DNA from: Actinosynnema sp. ALI-1.44
Lineage (GTDB): Bacteria; Actinomycetota; Actinomycetes; Mycobacteriales; Pseudonocardiaceae
NCBI RefSeq assembly: GCF_001984155.1
Contig: NZ_MTQO01000043.1
Coordinates: 62,001-126,000, forward strand
Direction of reading: 5' to 3'
Length of the DNA: 64,000 bases
Part shown: piece after piece, positions 45,407 to 53,136 of the stretch
Layout: each line of letters opens with the position of its first letter
How positions within the stretch are numbered: the stretch's first letter is position 1
Notes under the pieces: model-generated
What the model was told of the DNA's origin: nothing
Database searches by the model: none
What the model saw: only the letters and a program-made list of their open reading frames with translations
Position numbers and translations under genes: made by a program

Positions 45407-46868
45407 CCGACTTGAGCTTCCTGCCGTGGGAGAACCGCATCACGCCGTCGTCGACGTTGCCGTAGCGGAGTTTGACCACGTCGTGGGCGTAGCTCATGCC
45501 AAGCTGCCATGGCGCGCGGGAACCCGCCTTGGGGAACTCGTGCATCGAGCGGAGCACGTACCCTGCTTGGAAGTCCAGCAGCGGCTGAGTGGTCACGGAA
45601 GGGTCGTCGTTGGCCGGGGCGCACTGGACGTAGCCGTGCTCGTCCATGTGCCGCATGAGCCGGACCGTGTACTCGGCGACGAGGTCGGCCTTGAGGGTCC
45701 ACGAGGCGTTCGTGTAGCCGATCGTGAACACGAAGTTCGGGATGCCGGACAGCATCATGCCCTTGTACGCCATGGTGTCCGGCAGGTGGACCTCGGTGCC
45801 GTCGACGACGATCCGCATGCCGCCGAACGCCAGCAGCCGCAGACCCGTCGCGGTGACCACGATGTCCGCGTCGAGCGTCGCGCCCGACTCCAGCCGGATG
45901 CCCGTCTCGGTGAACTCCTTGACGTGGTCGGTGACCACGGAAGCCTGGCCACGCCTGATCGCGCGGAACAGGTCACCGTCCGGCACCAGGCAGAGCCGCT
46001 GGTCCCACGGCTGGTAGCGCGGTTTGAAGTGGGTGTCGATGTCGTAGCCCTCGGGCAGCTGGCGCGCGGTCATCTTGCGCAGTGCCGCCTTCACGATCTT
46101 CGGACGGCGACGGCTGATCTGGTACACGGCCGTGTGCAGGATGACGTTCTTCCACCGCGAGATCATGTACGCGGCCCGGTCACCGAGCACCCGCCGCAAA
46201 CCGTTGGCGACCGCGTCCTCGCCCGGCAGCGTCGCGATGTAGGTGGGGGAGCGTTGCAGCATCGTCACGTGCGCCGCGTCCGGGGCCATCGCGGGCACGA
46301 GAGTCACCGCCGTCGCGCCGCTGCCGATCACGACGACCTTCTTGTCCTTGTAGTCCAGGTCCTCGGGCCAGTGCTGCGGGTGCACCACCGTCCCGCCGAA
46401 CCGCTCGATGCCGGGGAAGTCAGGGGTGTGCCCGGCGTCGTAGTGGTAGTACCCCGCGCAGGAGTACAGGAACGACGCCGTCAGTTCGACCGGCTTGCCG
46501 TCGTGCTCGGCCCGAACCGTCCACTTCGAGTCCTTCGTGGACCACGATGCTTCGACGACCTTGTGCCCGAACCGGATGTGCCGGTCGATGCCCGCGTCGG
46601 CCGCCGTCTCCTTGATGTACGAGAGGATCGACGGGCCGTCGGCGATCGACTTCGCCTGCGTCCACGGCCGGAACCGGTAGCCGAGGGTGTGCATGTCGGA
46701 GTCCGAGCGCACCCCCGGGTACCGGAACAGGTCCCACGTCCCGCCGATCGCCTCGCGCGCCTCCAGGATCGCGTACGTCCGGCGCGGGAAGGCCGAGTGG
46801 ATGTGGTGTGCCGCACCGATGCCGGACAGGCCGGCGCCGATGATCAACACGTCGACGTGCTCGGTCAT
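45372..46868 (-). CDS. Flavin-containing / Baeyer-Villiger monooxygenase (EthA-like)
   Basis: This 498-residue enzyme starts at ATG 46868 in an ATGA overlap with the SDR gene. FAD motif VLIIGAGLSGIGAAHHI lies near residues 7-23, and the NADPH motif VVVIGSGATAVTLVPA near 181-196. The fingerprint FGGTVVHPQHWP near 163-174 (F-x-G-x3-H-x3-W-P) is that of type I Baeyer-Villiger and flavin-containing monooxygenases. It should insert oxygen next to a carbonyl, using NADPH and O2. It is last in the P450-hydrolase-SDR-monooxygenase operon, so a cascade of alcohol to ketone to ester to acid is a reasonable inference. Confidence 0.92.
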   Translation of the reverse strand: MTEHVDVLIIGAGLSGIGAAHHIHSAFPRRTYAILEAREAIGGTWDLFRYPGVRSDSDMHTLGYRFRPWTQAKSIADGPSILSYIKETAADAGIDRHIRFGHKVVEASWSTKDSKWTVRAEHDGKPVELTASFLYSCAGYYHYDAGHTPDFPGIERFGGTVVHPQHWPEDLDYKDKKVVVIGSGATAVTLVPAMAPDAAHVTMLQRSPTYIATLPGEDAVANGLRRVLGDRAAYMISRWKNVILHTAVYQISRRRPKIVKAALRKMTARQLPEGYDIDTHFKPRYQPWDQRLCLVPDGDLFRAIRRGQASVVTDHVKEFTETGIRLESGATLDADIVVTATGLRLLAFGGMRIVVDGTEVHLPDTMAYKGMMLSGIPNFVFTIGYTNASWTLKADLVAEYTVRLMRHMDEHGYVQCAPANDDPSVTTQPLLDFQAGYVLRSMHEFPKAGSRAPWQLGMSYAHDVVKLRYGNVDDGVMRFSHGRKLKSVNEVVTSARSA

Positions 46869-47713
46869 GGGGTTCCCTTCTGCCGGGACCGGAGCCCGGA
46901 CTGCAGCCGCAGCATCACGGAGTAGTAGTGCGTCGGTGTGATCCGGGCGAGGGCGTCGAACACGTACGCGTCCGGCCCGACCAGGATGCGGGCCTTGCCG
47001 CGCTCGACGCCGTGGTGGATGATCTCGGCCGCCTTGTCCGGCGTGGTCATCGCGATGGCGTCGAACTGGTCGGCCATCTGCTCGTGGGTGCGGCCGCGGT
47101 TCTCCGGGTCCTTGCGGTACCGGCCGTTGCGGACGATGTTGGTCTTGATCCCGCCGGGGTGCACGTTGACCGCGCTGACCCCGGTGCCCCGCAGTTCCTG
47201 GCGCAGCGAGTCGGTGAACCCGCGCACGGCGAACTTCGCGGCGCAGTACGCGCTCTGGTTGGGCATGCCGAGCAGGCCGAACACGCTGGACGTGTTGACC
47301 ACGACGCCGGAGTTCTGCGCGACGAGGATCGGCAGGAACGCCCGCGTCCCGTTGACGACACCGTGGAAGTTGATGTCGTGCAGCCATGTGTCGTCTTCCA
47401 CGACCGTGTCGAGCACGCTGGTGGAGATGCTCACTCCGGCGTTGTTGAACACCGCGGCCAGCGGGCCGGGCAGCCACGCACGCACCTCGTCGGCGAACTT
47501 CAGCTGGTCGTCGGCGTCGCTCACGTCCAGAACACGGGTGAGCACCTGCCCGGACAGCGATGCCGCCGTCTTCTCCAGCTCGGTCTCGTTGACGTCGGCG
47601 ATGGCGACGGGCGAGCCGAGCCGGGACAGCCGCTGCGCGAGGCTGCGGCCGATCCCCGACGCGGCCCCGGTGATCATCACAGGACGTCCGGAGAGCTTAG
47701 GGAGCTGAGGCAT
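46865..47713 (-). CDS. Short-chain dehydrogenase/reductase
   Basis: This 282-residue classical SDR has the cofactor motif ITGAASGIGRSLAQRL near residues 14-29 and NNAG near 89-92. The catalytic triad is Ser in VNTSSVFG near 141 and Tyr/Lys in YCAAK near 155-159. The acidic IADVNE near 38-43 favours NAD. It overlaps the hydrolase gene by 17 bp and the monooxygenase gene by four. It likely oxidises an alcohol made by the P450 to the ketone used by the monooxygenase. Confidence 0.92.
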   Translation of the reverse strand: MPQLPKLSGRPVMITGAASGIGRSLAQRLSRLGSPVAIADVNETELEKTAASLSGQVLTRVLDVSDADDQLKFADEVRAWLPGPLAAVFNNAGVSISTSVLDTVVEDDTWLHDINFHGVVNGTRAFLPILVAQNSGVVVNTSSVFGLLGMPNQSAYCAAKFAVRGFTDSLRQELRGTGVSAVNVHPGGIKTNIVRNGRYRKDPENRGRTHEQMADQFDAIAMTTPDKAAEIIHHGVERGKARILVGPDAYVFDALARITPTHYYSVMLRLQSGLRSRQKGTP

Positions 47714-48596
47714 CGGTCCTCCTTGCCGTGTGCCGGGCGATGAGGTCGATCAGCACCGGCCACACTCCCGCCGGGAAGTCGTGGGCGAAGCCACGGATGG
47801 TCTCCAGGCGGGCGCCGGTGATCGCCCTGGCGGTGGCCGCGCCGCCGGTCGGGTTGACCATCCGGTCACGGTCGCCGTGGATCACCAGCGTAGGGGCAAC
47901 GACGGAACGCAGCTGCCTGGTGCGGTTGCCGGACTTGAAGATCGCGGCCAGCTGCCGGACAGTGCCGCCGGTGGACGGGTCGCGGTCCCACGCGATCCCG
48001 GCCTCGTCGCGGACGTACGCCTCGTCGAAGGGGAAGCCGTGCGCGCCGATGTGCCGGAAGATCCGCACCGCCTGGTCGACGGCCTGCTGGCGGGTGCGCG
48101 GCGGCCGTGCTGCCATCAGCCGCCACGTGGTCAGCGCGGGCCTGCCGACCCGGCGGGCGCCGGTCGTCGACATGATCGACACGAGCGTGCGCACCCGCTG
48201 CGGGTGCAGCGCTGCGACTGTCTGCGCGATCATCCCTCCCATCGAGGCGCCGACCAGGTGGGCGGAGTCGTAGCCGAGGGCGTCGAGCAGGCCGACGGTG
48301 TCGTCCGCCATGTCGGTGAGGTCGTACTGCCGCGGGTCGAACTTGCCCAGGAACATCGACACCGGGTGCGGCGGCCGGAAGCGGATGTGGGTCGACTCGC
48401 CGACGTCCCGGTTGTCGAACCTGGTCACCCGGTAGCCGCGGTCGGCGAGACGCTCGCACAGCGACACCGGCCACGTGTGCAGCTGCTGGCCGAGGCCCGC
48501 GACGAGGACCAACGGCTCCGCGCCCTCGTCGCCGAACTGCTCGTAGGCGAGGGAGATGCCCCGTCCGACGTCCGCGATCTTGGTGACTGGCTTCAT
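47697..48596 (-). CDS. Alpha/beta-fold hydrolase
   Basis: This 299-residue protein starts at ATG 48596. The nucleophile elbow is GASMGG near residues 109-114. The acid is in HGDRDRMV near 240-247, and the catalytic His in GFAHDFP near 268-274. The N-terminal LVLVAGLGQQLHTWP is the oxyanion loop region. In this operon it could open the ester or lactone made by the monooxygenase. It overlaps the P450 stop by ATGA and runs 17 bp into the SDR gene. Confidence 0.9.
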   Translation of the reverse strand: MKPVTKIADVGRGISLAYEQFGDEGAEPLVLVAGLGQQLHTWPVSLCERLADRGYRVTRFDNRDVGESTHIRFRPPHPVSMFLGKFDPRQYDLTDMADDTVGLLDALGYDSAHLVGASMGGMIAQTVAALHPQRVRTLVSIMSTTGARRVGRPALTTWRLMAARPPRTRQQAVDQAVRIFRHIGAHGFPFDEAYVRDEAGIAWDRDPSTGGTVRQLAAIFKSGNRTRQLRSVVAPTLVIHGDRDRMVNPTGGAATARAITGARLETIRGFAHDFPAGVWPVLIDLIARHTARRTDASAP

Positions 48597-49912
48597 GACT
48601 GGGCTCCTGCGGTCGTTACCGGCGTCGACCCGGTGGACGAACGGGTCCGGCGCCGCACGACCGCGACACCGCCGTGCTTGGGCGCGTTGGCGACGCCCCG
48701 GTTGTGCCACCGCTCGTCCGGCTCGTTCGTGGACAGCATCGTGAAGTCGCGCAGCATCGTGCGCAGGACGACGTTCATCTCCATGTTCGCGAAGGTCGCG
48801 CCGATGCACCGCCTGGTGCCGCCGCCGAACGGGATCCACGCGTAGAAGTCCGGTTTGGTGTCCAGGAAGCGCGACGGCCGGAAGGCACGCGGGTCCGGGA
48901 AGACGGACGGGTCGTCGTGCAGCAGTGCGATGCTGACGAGCACCCGGTCGTTGCGCGACAGCGTCCACGGGCCCAGGTCCATGCGGTCGGACCGCACCTG
49001 GCGGCCGATCATGTCGATCACTGGCCGGATTCGCTGGACCTCCAGGATCGTGGCCTCCCGCAGCGCCTTCCCGCCCGCGTCCACCTCGTCGACGAGGTCG
49101 TGCAGGACCCCGGGGTGGCGGCGCAGGCGCTCGACGGTCCACGCGAGCGTGGTCGCGGTGGTCTCGTGCCCGGCGGTGAGCAGGGCAAGCAGCTGGTCGG
49201 CGATGTCGCTGTGGTTCATCGGCGAGCCGTCGTCGTAGCGGCTCTGCAGCAGCATCGCGAGCACGTCGTCACGCTGGTCGAGGTGGTCGGCCTTGGCGAT
49301 CAGCCGGGCCATGATGTCGTCGTACCGGCTTCGCATCCGCCGGAACCTGTGCCACGGGCTCCACCACGAGTCCTGCGGGAGGGGCAGCGTGGCCAGCCGT
49401 GAGCCGAGCTCGACGAAGGGCGGCAGCAGGTCGCGCAGCTCGTCGAACTCGGAGCCCTCGGCGCCGAAGACCGCGCGCAGGATGGCGTTGAGGGTTATCC
49501 GCATCATCGACGGCTGCACGGGGAACGGTGTGTTCTCCGGCCATGACGCCAGTTCCCGGACGGTCTCGTCCTCGATGATCTGCTCGTAGGCGGCGAGCCT
49601 GCGGCCGTGGAACGGCGGTACGAGCAGTTTCCGCTGCTTCTGGTGGTTCTCGCCGTGCAGCGCGAACAGCGAGCCGGGGCCGAGGACCCTGCCCAGGTTG
49701 GGTTCGATGTTCTCCAGGACGTCCGTGCTGGTCAGGAAGATCTGCTTGACCTGGGCCGGGTCGCTGACCACCATGGCACGGCCGAAGATCGGCAGCTTGA
49801 CCGTGAACGCGTCGCCGTAGCGCCTGCGCAGTCGTCTCATGCCGCGCTGTGGCATGAGAAGCGCGTAGGCGCCCTGTACGAGACTCGGCGTCCTCGGGCC
49901 TGGAGGAAGCAT
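48593..49912 (-). CDS. Cytochrome P450
   Basis: This 439-residue P450 starts at ATG 49912, with AAGGA eight bases upstream. The I-helix has LTAGHETTATTLAW near residues 240-253, the ExxR motif is EVQR in the K-helix, and the heme loop is FGGGTRRCIGATFA near 377-390. The long N-terminus with no anchor and motifs such as GENHQKQRKLLVPPFHGRRL resemble the CYP110/CYP102-like bacterial group using fatty or terpenoid substrates. No ferredoxin gene is adjacent. It is first in the operon, behind twin TetR operators. Confidence 0.93.
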   Translation of the reverse strand: MLPPGPRTPSLVQGAYALLMPQRGMRRLRRRYGDAFTVKLPIFGRAMVVSDPAQVKQIFLTSTDVLENIEPNLGRVLGPGSLFALHGENHQKQRKLLVPPFHGRRLAAYEQIIEDETVRELASWPENTPFPVQPSMMRITLNAILRAVFGAEGSEFDELRDLLPPFVELGSRLATLPLPQDSWWSPWHRFRRMRSRYDDIMARLIAKADHLDQRDDVLAMLLQSRYDDGSPMNHSDIADQLLALLTAGHETTATTLAWTVERLRRHPGVLHDLVDEVDAGGKALREATILEVQRIRPVIDMIGRQVRSDRMDLGPWTLSRNDRVLVSIALLHDDPSVFPDPRAFRPSRFLDTKPDFYAWIPFGGGTRRCIGATFANMEMNVVLRTMLRDFTMLSTNEPDERWHNRGVANAPKHGGVAVVRRRTRSSTGSTPVTTAGAQS

Positions 49913-49933
49913 CACCGTTGTCCTTCCCACCGT

Positions 49934-49973
49934 GGTACGTGACCGTACCATGGAGACGGTACGCTGACGTACC
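49934..49973. promoter_or_regulatory. Twin TetR operators (GGTACG-n4-CGTACC)
   Basis: Two perfect palindromes, GGTACGTGACCGTACC at 49934-49949 and GGTACGCTGACGTACC at 49958-49973, are 24 bp apart start to start. Both lie in the 99-bp gap between the P450 operon and the divergent TetR gene. Confidence 0.85.
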
Positions 49974-50011
49974 ATCTGGTCGCAAGGGGTGACCGGACGG
50001 AGGCGTATACC

Positions 50012-50608
50012 GTGACTCTGGTGACGACGACAGCCGAGGACACCTTCCGCAGGCGCCTGCTTGACGGGATGGCCACGTCGATCGAGCAGAACGGCTACCA
50101 CAACACGACGATCGCCGACATCGTGCGTCACGCCCGTACGTCGCGACGGACCTTCTACGAGCACTTCGCGAGCCGGGAGGAGTGCTTCGCCGCGCTGTTC
50201 GTGGAGGCGAACGCCGAGATGATCCGCCGGATCACCGCCGCGGTCGACCCGAAGGCGCCGTGGCAGGACCAGATCCGCACGGCCGTCGAGGCGTGGATCG
50301 CGTGCGCGGAGTCGGCGCCGACGATCACCCTCAGCTGGATCCGCGACCTGCCCGCGCTCGGCACCGTCACCCGTCCGCTGTTGCGCGGCATGATGGACGC
50401 GTTCGTCGAGATGGTGCTGAAGCTCTGCGACACCGAGGAGTTGCGCGTCGCCGGGATCCGCCCGGTCACCCGCGAGGAAGCGATCATCCTGCTGGGCGGG
50501 CTGCGCGAGCTGTTCGCGAGCACGCTCGAGGATGGCGGGAAACCCACCGACATCACCGAGGTCGCGGTCCGCTCCGCGATCGCGTTGCTCGGTCAACAGA
50601 TCCACTAG
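50012..50608 (+). CDS. TetR-family repressor of the P450 operon
   Basis: This 198-residue protein starts with GTG at 50012, with GGAGG nine bases upstream. The helix-turn-helix region is TTIADIVRHARTSRRTFYEH near residues 32-51. The C-terminal domain ends VRSAIALLGQQIH. It is divergent from the P450 operon, with two identical palindromes between, so autoregulation and repression of the operon are likely. The inducer is unknown. Confidence 0.9.
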   Translation: MTLVTTTAEDTFRRRLLDGMATSIEQNGYHNTTIADIVRHARTSRRTFYEHFASREECFAALFVEANAEMIRRITAAVDPKAPWQDQIRTAVEAWIACAESAPTITLSWIRDLPALGTVTRPLLRGMMDAFVEMVLKLCDTEELRVAGIRPVTREEAIILLGGLRELFASTLEDGGKPTDITEVAVRSAIALLGQQIH

Positions 50609-50655
50609 ACCGTGTCGCTCCGCGTCCTTTCTGGACGCGACGGTAGTGTGCGGGG

Positions 50656-51396
50656 GTGACTGGTGAAGACGGGTACTTCAGCGAGCGCGTGGCGCGGAGG
50701 TACGACGAGTCGTCCTCGGACATGTTCCTGCCCGGCATCGTGGACACCGCGGTCGACGTGCTCGCCGAGCTGACGGGCACGGGAACCGCTCTGGAGCTGG
50801 GAATCGGCACCGGCAGAATCGCGTTGCCGTTGTCGCGGCGCGGGGTGAAGGTGCGGGGCATCGACTTGTCGCGGGCCATGGTGGCGAGACTGCACGCCAA
50901 GCCGGGCGGTTCGGCGATCGACGTGACCATCGGCGACTTCGCCACAGCCCAGGTGCCGGACACGTTCACCCTGGTGTACAGCGTGTTCAACACGATCACG
51001 TACCTGACCTCGCAGGAGACGCAGGTGGCGTGCTTCCGCAACGTCGCCGCGCACCTGCAGCCCGGCGGCAAGTTCGTGGTCGAGGTCGAAGTGCCCGAGG
51101 TGCGCAAGCTCCCGCCCGGCCACAAGATCGTGCCCCTGTACTCCAGCGGGACGCAGTGGGCGTTCGACGTCTACGACATGTCCACCCAGTCGATGACGTC
51201 GACCTACATCGAGATCGAGAACGGCCGCGGTGAGAACCACTCGATCCCGTTCCGGTACGTGTGGCCCGCCGAACTCGACCTGATGGCCCAGCTCGCCGGT
51301 CTGCGGCTGTACAACCGCTGGGGCGGCTGGACCAGGCACCCGTTCACCCATGAGAGTGTCAAGCACGTGTCGGTGTGGGAGAAACCGGACTGTTAG
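50656..51396 (+). CDS. Class I SAM-dependent methyltransferase
   Basis: This 246-residue protein starts with GTG at 50656. Motif I is ALELGIGTGRIALPLSRRGV near residues 45-64, followed by GIDLS. The acidic motif II region GDFATAQVPDTFTLVYSVFN lies near 94-113. The sequence fits the Methyltransf_25 group. It sits 47 bp after the TetR gene, same strand, and may be co-transcribed. The substrate is unknown. Confidence 0.85.
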   Translation: MTGEDGYFSERVARRYDESSSDMFLPGIVDTAVDVLAELTGTGTALELGIGTGRIALPLSRRGVKVRGIDLSRAMVARLHAKPGGSAIDVTIGDFATAQVPDTFTLVYSVFNTITYLTSQETQVACFRNVAAHLQPGGKFVVEVEVPEVRKLPPGHKIVPLYSSGTQWAFDVYDMSTQSMTSTYIEIENGRGENHSIPFRYVWPAELDLMAQLAGLRLYNRWGGWTRHPFTHESVKHVSVWEKPDC

Positions 51397-51467
51397 TCGT
51401 CGACGTTGCCCTGAGTGGCGGGCCGTTGCGTCGAGGGGCATTGTCCCGGTGGATTTCTCGCGCGCGG

Positions 51468-51593
51468 CATTCGAGTTACGAGCAGTGTTTCGCCAACGCC
51501 GGGGTGCACCCTGTCTACAGCAAGTGGGGCACCGGCGGAGCGATGTGGCTGGAGAAGTTCTGGACGGGGAACAACCGCGTCCAGTGCGCTTGA
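51468..51593 (+). pseudogene. Fragment of a secreted-type protein C-terminus
   Basis: The frame reads SYEQCFANAGVHPVYSKWGT, then GGAMWLEKFWTGNNRVQCA and a stop at 51593. The ordered Trp, Gly and paired Cys look like a real protein end. No start or upstream body is present, so it is taken as a remnant. Family not recognised. Confidence 0.4.
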
Positions 51594-51608
51594 CTGTCAA
51601 GCGCACTG
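51582..51608. terminator. Perfect 12-bp hairpin between convergent genes
   Basis: CAGTGCGCTTGA and TCAAGCGCACTG pair perfectly around a 3-base loop (CTG). No T-run follows on plus, so it resembles the tail-less hairpins common in actinomycetes. It lies between the methyltransferase and the convergent YCII gene. Confidence 0.6.
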
Positions 51609-51623
51609 CCATCGCGGCTGGAA

Positions 51624-52169
51624 CTACTCCCGGCCGCCGAACGCCCAGTTGTGCACTTCCACGTCGGCGTAGCGGTCGTGCGTCAGGACGGAGCGTGCTT
51701 CCTCCGGACCTGATGCCCGCAGCAGCACCGCCGTACCCAGCCAGGTGACGCCGTCGTCGGCCAGCAGCGGCCCGTAGGCGATCAGCTCCTCCTGGTCGGC
51801 CGGCGGGGTCTCGTCGACGGGTTCGCCCGCGCCGAGGCCGATCACCGCGTACCGGTCGCCTCCGTCGCGGCCGCCGTGGAAGTCCCACATCGTGCGTCCC
51901 AGCAGGTTGCGCCACCGGCGGATCATCACGTCCCGGTACGCACCGGCCTGGTAGCACGGCTCGTCGAACGCGAACGCCCTCGCTGCCGTGGCGTCGGGGA
52001 GGTCGAGGATGTGCACGCTGCCGGTCAACGTGTCGTCGTCGAGGAAGGTCGGCCCGCGGGCGATCATCTCCTTGGCGTACTCGTCCATGTAGGACCAGTG
52101 CGCTTCCAACAGCTCCTCACGCAGAGCCAACGAGTCGCGCCGGTCGCGGTGGTAGCAGAAGAACTCCAT
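51624..52169 (-). CDS. Two-domain YCII-related protein
   Basis: This 181-residue protein is made of two YCII-like ferredoxin-fold units. The first starts MEFFCYHRDRRDSLALREEL and has HWSYMDEYAKEMIARGP near residues 24-40. The second has EELIAYGPLLADDGVTWLGT near 127-146. Both carry the pattern M/L-x2-GP, then hormone-like ILDLPD and an AFAFDEPCYQAGAYRDV segment. YCII proteins can be small enzymes or accessory domains. Function here is unknown. Confidence 0.8.
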   Translation of the reverse strand: MEFFCYHRDRRDSLALREELLEAHWSYMDEYAKEMIARGPTFLDDDTLTGSVHILDLPDATAARAFAFDEPCYQAGAYRDVMIRRWRNLLGRTMWDFHGGRDGGDRYAVIGLGAGEPVDETPPADQEELIAYGPLLADDGVTWLGTAVLLRASGPEEARSVLTHDRYADVEVHNWAFGGRE

Positions 52170-52188
52170 GGTAGAGATCCTGCCCGAT

Positions 52189-53061
52189 TCAAGCGCTCCG
52201 CCGCGCAGGAATCGCGCAAGCCGTGTCCTGGACCCAGGTCACGGGTGTGGTCCGGCGACGCAGAGCATCGACGAACTGGCAGACCGTGGCGACCACGGCG
52301 TGCTGGTGACGTGGTGACGGCGTCGCCTTCGCGATGCCCAGCGCGAGGGTTGTGACGTCGAGCCAGTCGAAGTCCGGCGTCACGACGTGCGCGCGCAGCC
52401 GTGGGTTGGCGTCGAGCAGGGCGCGGACCTCCGGCTCCTCGTACACCTCCGCGTCGGCACCGATCAGGTGGAGCGCCGAACCGTGCCGGGCCAGGACACG
52501 CGCGACGAACGTCGCCGCCGCGTCGGTACGCACGACCGGTAATCGTCTACTCGGGACAGTGGGGTCGCCGGTGGTCCGCACGGCCACCAGCCGGTGCCTG
52601 CCGGTGTGGATGCCGACGACGTCCACGATGCGCGCCGGGATCGGCGGGGTGAGCGGCAACTGGAACTCGCCCGGCGCGTCCGACCGGTACCTCCAGCGGC
52701 GCCACACACGCGCCACGCTGCCGTTGGACGTGCCGACCTCCCCTGCCAGGGAACGGGTCGACCAGCGGCGCCACGCCTGGCCGTTCGGCGACGTGATCAG
52801 GGTGCGCAGCACCAGTTCCACGTCGTGGATCACGCGTGGACGGCCTTGCCGTGGCCGGTCGCGCAAGCCGTCCACGCCTTCGTCGCGGTAACGGTTGCAC
52901 CAGGCCGTCACGGTCGACCGAGTGGTCCGCAGGCGACGTGCGACCTCGGTGAGCGGCATGCCGTCGGCGGCCATCAGCACCATCGCCGCCCGGTTCGCGC
53001 GCGGACCGGACTGGGCGGACCACTCGCGCAGCTGCTCGGCGTCGTCATCCCGGATGTCCAT
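52189..53061 (-). CDS. Helix-turn-helix protein of IS630-transposase type
   Basis: This 290-residue protein starts at ATG 53061. The N-terminal homeodomain-like pair is close to IS630 transposases: NRAAMVLMAADGMPLTEVAR near residues 23-42, TRSTVTAWCNRYRDEGVDGL near 48-67 and RPRQGRPRV. The second half keeps a DDE-like beginning (RIVDVVGIHTG) but lacks clear D, D, E residues in the right spacing. No terminal inverted repeats were seen. A domesticated regulator or a decayed transposase are both possible. Confidence 0.7.
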   Translation of the reverse strand: MDIRDDDAEQLREWSAQSGPRANRAAMVLMAADGMPLTEVARRLRTTRSTVTAWCNRYRDEGVDGLRDRPRQGRPRVIHDVELVLRTLITSPNGQAWRRWSTRSLAGEVGTSNGSVARVWRRWRYRSDAPGEFQLPLTPPIPARIVDVVGIHTGRHRLVAVRTTGDPTVPSRRLPVVRTDAAATFVARVLARHGSALHLIGADAEVYEEPEVRALLDANPRLRAHVVTPDFDWLDVTTLALGIAKATPSPRHQHAVVATVCQFVDALRRRTTPVTWVQDTACAIPARRSA

Positions 53062-53136
53062 GAGAGCACCGTATGACCAGCTGTCCGGCGGACATAGTGC
53101 CAACGGCGGCCCTCGGAGGGTGCCAAGATCGGCAAG

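Noticed and set aside
48597-49142. N-terminal extension of the alpha/beta hydrolase
   Set aside because: It runs antiparallel in frame terms through the P450 gene; ATG 48596 in the ATGA overlap is the natural start.
49913-50605. N-terminal extension of the P450 frame
   Set aside because: It crosses the operator region and is antisense to the TetR gene; ATG 49912 has a ribosome site.
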